Positions 60,100 to 64,000 of a stretch of 64,000 bases of DNA are shown here, in pieces. The position numbers were made by a program, and so were the translations under genes. The notes below the pieces were generated by a model, which ran no database searches, was not told the origin of the DNA, and was given only the letters and a program-made list of their open reading frames with translations. Origin of the DNA: Scenedesmus sp. ARA3 (lineage: Eukaryota > Chlorophyta > Chlorophyceae > Sphaeropleales > Scenedesmaceae). Position 1 is the stretch's first letter; each line of letters begins with the position of its first letter. Location of the stretch: contig RWJK01001870.1 in NCBI GenBank assembly GCA_004335835.1, positions 50,242-114,241 on the forward strand. The letters are read 5' to 3'.

Positions 60100-62421
60100 T
60101 TGTAGCACAGCTTCCCAACACTTGCGCTGGCCTCATAGAATGATCAATCGCCTCCTCACCAAAAGTGCCAGCTGCCTCAAAATACGTCAAGTTTGGCAGC
60201 GGCAGCAGCACCTCAATGTCTTCGTCCTGCAAGCAGCTGCCATCATCCAATGCTTCAGCATTCCCAGATAAGTCCAGCCACTCCAGCAGAGGCAGCCGTG
60301 CTATTGCCTGCAGCACAGCCCTATTCGTGATGAGGCAATCCTGCAGCTGCAGGGCTGTCAGCTGCGTCAGGCTGCGTGCAATCGCTGTTGCTGCTGCGTC
60401 ATCTATGCCCCAGGCACCGCGGATGCGCAGTTCTGCCAGCCGCGCGAGCTTTGTGAGCTGCGGCGTATTTGTCTTTTCATGTGGGCCGTTGATGGAGTCC
60501 AGGCACAGACATGTGAGGCGCTGCAGACCTGCAGGGGTGCAACAGCAGGCGAAACACAAGCAGCAGGCATGAACAGCAGCGCACAGAGGCAGCTAGGCAC
60601 TGGGAACATGAGTGCGCACCTCTGCACCATCCTCATCATGCTACTGCACAGCACACACCACAGCACCAGCATCATTAGCCCTGCGGCCCACCGACACGGA
60701 GGCAAAAGGGAGAATGCCTGGGTCGCTGACAGCCACTTGTTTGTTTACAATTGCCTCGACACCCACCTGTGAAGTAGCTGCAAATGTCAGCCTCCTCATC
60801 CAGCAGTGACCCATCTGCTGGCAACTGGAGCCCTCAGAGCAGGAGGCACTGTGCAAGCACAGCATAGAGGTTACATCATTGAACTTGTGTGCTTTGTCCT
60901 TATATTCTATACATGAATGCAGCCAAGAGCATTGCAAGAGCCCACCTGTGAAGTAGCTGCAAATGTCAGTCTCCTCATCCAGCAGTGAGCCATCTGCTGA
61001 CAGATCCAGCTCCACAAGGCTGGTAGCAGCGCCAACAGCCGCCAGCAGCTGCTGCCCCTCCTCCATGCTCAGCTCTGCCCGGCAGTCTTTTATCTCCAAG
61101 CTGTGCAGGCAGCTCAGCTGCCGCCAGGCTGGCGCTGCGCTGCGGGCCTTTGCTGCTGAGGTGTACATCAGGGAGAGCTGCTGCAGCTTGGTGAGGCACG
61201 TCAGCTGCTGCAGCTGCTCTGCTTGAAACAGCGCATCTGCATGAACACAGCAGGAACCAATGAGCCTCGTCAGCAGCATGCCTCTCCTGCTTGCATGTAT
61301 CCTTACGCAATGCATACGTCAACAGCCGAAAGCACAGGCCAACACGCAGGTGCGCTCGTTTCCGGTGGTTGCTGTGACTGTGTCATCCAGAGCACCCAGC
61401 AGCAGTGCATGCCGCAAACTTAGATGCACCGGCAGCCCTGCTGCACACACCGTGCATGCAGCATGCAGTGCAGCAACTTTTACGAGCTGGCATTCAGACG
61501 CTTGAAGCAAACATGGGCACACAACTTCACACAACTTCACAAGCTCCTCATTAGCATTACGGTTCTGCTGCCTGCAACACATCCTCGCCATTATTCAAAG
61601 CTTCCAAAGCTTCAAAGCTTCCAAAGCTTCCAAGGCTTCAACGCTCCAAAGCTTCCAAAGCTTCAAAGCTTCCAAAGCTTCCAAAGCTTCCAAAGCCATG
61701 CACACACCTGTCAGCTCCAGCTCCTGCAGCTGCTGCAGCGCTGAGATGCCCAGGTGCTGCACATCAGTGCCGGCCTCATCTCCCCGCGCACACACAGCCA
61801 GCGATGTCAGCTGCCCCGGACGGCTCAACCCAGCTCCCGGCCTGCCGCTCACAGTCAGATCCAGCTGCTGCAGGCGCGTCAGGTGCAGCAGCGACAGCAG
61901 CAGCTCGCTGCTGCGCCTGTGCTCGCTCCTGCACCCTGCGCTGAGCGTGAGCTGCAGCAGCTGCGCCGGCAGCAGCGTGACATCCGTGCCTGGCGCTGTG
62001 CTTTCAAGCCGCAGCTGTGTCAGGCTGCTGAGGCGGCTGATAGCTGCCAGGCTCGCATCATTCAGCCTGCCATATGCATAACAGTCAATGCCAGCAGGGA
62101 CAGCAGTGGTCTGGCTGTCTGATAATGAGCTGCGTTCGTACAGCTCGAGCTCCTGTAGCGAAGTGAGGCGTGCGATTGCAGCTGCTACGCGCGGCCGGTG
62201 CACGGCCCACGGCGTGTCGCTGTGCGTCTCATACGACCAGTCGTCTTCGGTGTGGGCCAGGATGAGCCGAGTGAGCGATGCTGCCGGCAGCGCCTCCAAC
62301 AGCTGGGGTCTCGTGTACAGGTCACAGCTGAAGGTCCTGAGGGCCAAGCGGGGCCTGGCTGCTGCTGCTGCTGCTGCTGGTGGTGGTGCTGCTGCTGGTG
62401 GCGGTGTTGCTGTGGCGGCCG
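60100..62421 (-). CDS. Leucine-rich-repeat protein, incomplete model
   Basis: Three exons are clear on the minus strand: about 62421..61708, 61236..60946 and 60528..about 60150 (a GTGAGG donor follows 'YFEAAGTF'; otherwise the frame runs on to 59765). Repeats: 'ASLTRLILAHTED', 'LTSLQELELYERSS', 'LSSLTQLRLESTAP', 'LTRLQQLDLTVSG', 'LQQLQELELTG', 'LTKLQQLSLMYTS', 'LSCLHSLEIKDCR', 'ATSLVELDLSADG', 'LQRLTCLCLDSI', 'LARLAELRIRGAW', 'LTQLTALQLQDC', 'LPLLEWLDLSGN'. The 5' end is lost: upstream lies the inverted-repeat element at 62423-62991, into whose end the frame reads, so the true start or an F-box part is missing or displaced. The Ala-Pro run near 62400 comes from triplet repeats. Function unknown, probably protein binding. 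Confidence 0.65.
60765..60840 (-). repeat. Decoy 3' copy of the leucine-rich gene exon 61236-60946
   Basis: The exon end (coding ADGSLLDEETDICSYFTG plus GTGGG donor) is repeated here nearly base for base (QMGHCWMRRLTFAATS in the shifted frame), about 170 bases downstream of the working donor at 60945. Confidence 0.85.
61595..61698. repeat. Ten-base minisatellite (CTTCCAAAG) in an intron
   Basis: About ten units of TTCCAAAGC with variants TTCAAAGC and TTCAACGC, rich in AAGCTT. It lies directly behind the donor at 61707 of the leucine-rich gene. Confidence 0.9.
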
Positions 62422-62422
62422 C

Positions 62423-62991
62423 ACTCCCTGTCACACCCCTTGGAGGGAGGAATAAATGGTGGACGTCAGTGATTTTGCTTGCACATGTGCACATGTACAA
62501 GCAAAATCACTGACTTCCACCATTTATTCCTCCCTCTACAGCTGTACAGCTGTGTTGTACGTGGTCTCAAAGGGCCAAAGCAACATAGTGAAATTTTAGC
62601 TATTTTAAACTTCTGGTACCTCCCAACTTCCACGAATATAGGCTGTCCCACTGCATTTACCTCCAAACTTTCCCTTTGACAGCCTGTTCCCTGGGTTCAA
62701 GGTAAGTTAGGGAATCAGCTAGCTCCCCCAAAACCCTGGATGTCACTCATATCTCCCTGCACGTCCCTTGCCATTAAATTTCACAAGCTCCCAACTTCCC
62801 CTGTTTTAGCCTCGCCCACTAAATTTCAACTCCCAACTTCCACTGATTTCCCACCCCTTTTAGAAAACCTGATGTTTTAGGGAAAGTTGATATACACACA
62901 GTCTTGTGACGCATTTTACCATATTTCTGCCGTTTTACATTTGCTAACTTCCATCATTCACCCTTCTGCCCCAAAGGGTGTGACAGGGAGT
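62423..62991. mobile_element. Candidate non-autonomous DNA transposon with ~21-base inverted ends
   Basis: The left end ACTCCCTGTCACACCCCTTGG (62423-62443, first 20 bases given with final G) and the right end CCAAAGGGTGTGACAGGGAGT (62971-62991) are inverted copies with one change. Further inside, similarity continues loosely (GGAATAAATGGTGGA against the complement of TCCATCATTCACCC). No reading frame fits a transposase, so it would be a MITE-like element of 569 bases. No clear target duplication is seen. Confidence 0.5.
62442..62536. repeat. 39-base inverted repeat (hairpin) inside the candidate transposon
   Basis: The left arm starting GGAGGGAGGAATAAATGGTG (62442-62481) and the right arm starting CAAGCAAAATCACTGACTTC (62498-62536) pair at 38 of 39 positions around a 16-base centre that is itself close to a palindrome (CACATGTGCACATGTA). 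Confidence 0.95.
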
Positions 62992-64000
62992 TAGGGGAGT
63001 CAACGGGCCCTCCATGGATTGTCGCAAGTGCAACTCAATCCGTGTTGTGTCAAACATCCGCATGCATGTCATATGACAACAGCAGTGGCCCACTCAATCC
63101 GTGTTAACACCGTGTCAATTATCCCCATGCATGTCATATGACAACACCAGTGGATGATCCACTCCCGCCCGACCCGCTGCTGCTGCTGCAACGTGCCCCG
63201 GGGCACGTGCCCGTGACGAACTTGTGCCAGCTCCCGCCAACGTCACGCCGTGACACGGCGTGGCTGTGACAGCCGCTGCAGGAGGATCAGCGCACCCACA
63301 GACGGTCATGGCCAGGCCTGGCGCCTAGGTGCAACAGCAAACATGCAGCATCAGTCACTGATGCGCATAGTATTCGCATACGGCTGTACACGCTGCACAA
63401 CATGCATCTTCCCTAAACGAGCCAGCGTGAGCATCTGCAGCAGCTGCAGCTCACACAGACTACAGACTGATCAAATCCGTCGTTTTACATGGTCACCTCA
63501 GCATCGTTGCATGCTCATGATGTCAAGCACTGCTGTGACAGTGCACACTCCTCCCTGCTATTCTGATAGGGTACCGGGCTGATGAGGCTCAACCGCATGC
63601 TTGAAGCATACAGAGGTATCAGCAAGCATTTGAAGGCTGGTAGTCACTCCTAGTAAGCATAGCAGTGGTGAATGGCGTGCCACAACAACCCTTCTCAACA
63701 TGACCTGAAGAGAGAAACCTTACTGGAGTCGGCTTCAAATGGCAGATGCGTATGCTGCCTGTGAATTCACGCGAGAGTAAGTGGCTTTTGGCTTTTGGCT
63801 TTTGGCTTTTGGCTTTTGGCTCATGGCTTTTGGAACAAGTGTGTCAAGCAAAAGAGCGGGGCTCAAGGCATGAAACCCGTGGCTGGGCCTAAAAAGCTTT
63901 CGACTATGGCCCGTGGCTGGGGATAAAAAGCAACTGGAATTGACGGACTTGCGCGGGTGGTTTCGATCGCCCAAACAACGAAGGAAAGACTGGGTACAAT
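62992..64000. other. Intergenic with direct repeats, short palindromes and a 7-base tandem
   Basis: A ~60-base direct repeat occurs at 63032-63088 and 63092-63154 (ACTCAATCCGTGTT ... ATGCATGTCATATGACAACA). ACGTGCCCCGGGGCACGT (63190-63207) is a perfect 18-base palindrome, and CACGCCGTG-A-CACGGCGTG (about 63244-63262) a second one. Five units of GGCTTTT lie near 63782-63819, and CCCGTGGCTGGG...TAAAAAGC occurs twice near 63880 and 63910. No gene is seen. Confidence 0.6.

Overview
The window is nuclear DNA of a green alga, most likely a chlorophycean close to Scenedesmus/Tetradesmus; this is an inference, since no database could be searched. The grounds are: intron-rich genes with GT-AG junctions, organelle-type presequences, very heavy CAG/CTG triplet repetition in exons and introns, TGTAA motifs (the usual chlorophycean polyadenylation signal) behind several stop codons, and alga/plant-type products (2-Cys peroxiredoxins, Mini-RNase III, lipoyl synthase). 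There is no sign of prokaryotic operons, CRISPR arrays or rRNA/tRNA genes.

Layout: 1-656 (+) 3' end of an unrecognised gene; 2847-3258 (+) small secreted protein; 4892-5149 possible LINE-like fragment; 7317-9669 (-) Mini-RNase III; 10031-13090 (+) ZIP metal transporter; 14584-21489 (+) 1781-residue disordered protein; about 23744-25950 (+) armadillo-repeat protein; 26545-27465 (+) YCII-domain protein; 28687-31711 (-) and 32968-35810 (-) two 2-Cys peroxiredoxins in tandem; 36098-38041 (-) leucine-rich protein; 40053-44424 (-) 1359-residue single-pass membrane protein; 44821-46804 (+) leucine-rich protein; 48195-52245 (+) lipoyl synthase; 53162-59361 (-) prolidase; about 60150-62421 (-) a third leucine-rich protein; 62423-62991 a candidate small DNA transposon. 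Coding frames were carried through every splice junction for the main genes, and the exon lengths add up to open, family-length proteins.

The outstanding signal is structural. In nearly every intron-containing gene, exon-intron boundaries have been tandemly duplicated. Copies made of intron 3' end + AG + the first part of the next exon lie upstream of the working exon (decoy acceptors). Copies made of the last part of an exon + GT + intron start lie downstream of the working exon (decoy donors). The ends of terminal exons, stop codon included, are repeated in the 3' flank. About 40 such partial copies can be counted in Mini-RNase III, ZIP, ARM, YCII, both peroxiredoxins, lipoyl synthase, prolidase and a leucine-rich gene. 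They are not mutually exclusive exons, because each copy carries only one of the two splice sites. They look like products of junction-centred tandem duplication, and each creates a splice-site choice. I know of no description of this at such density, but I could not search.

The genes do not form one pathway. Several serve organelles or redox balance (lipoylation, peroxide removal, RNA maturation, metal transport, peptide turnover), and the rest are repeat-rich algal proteins of unknown role.
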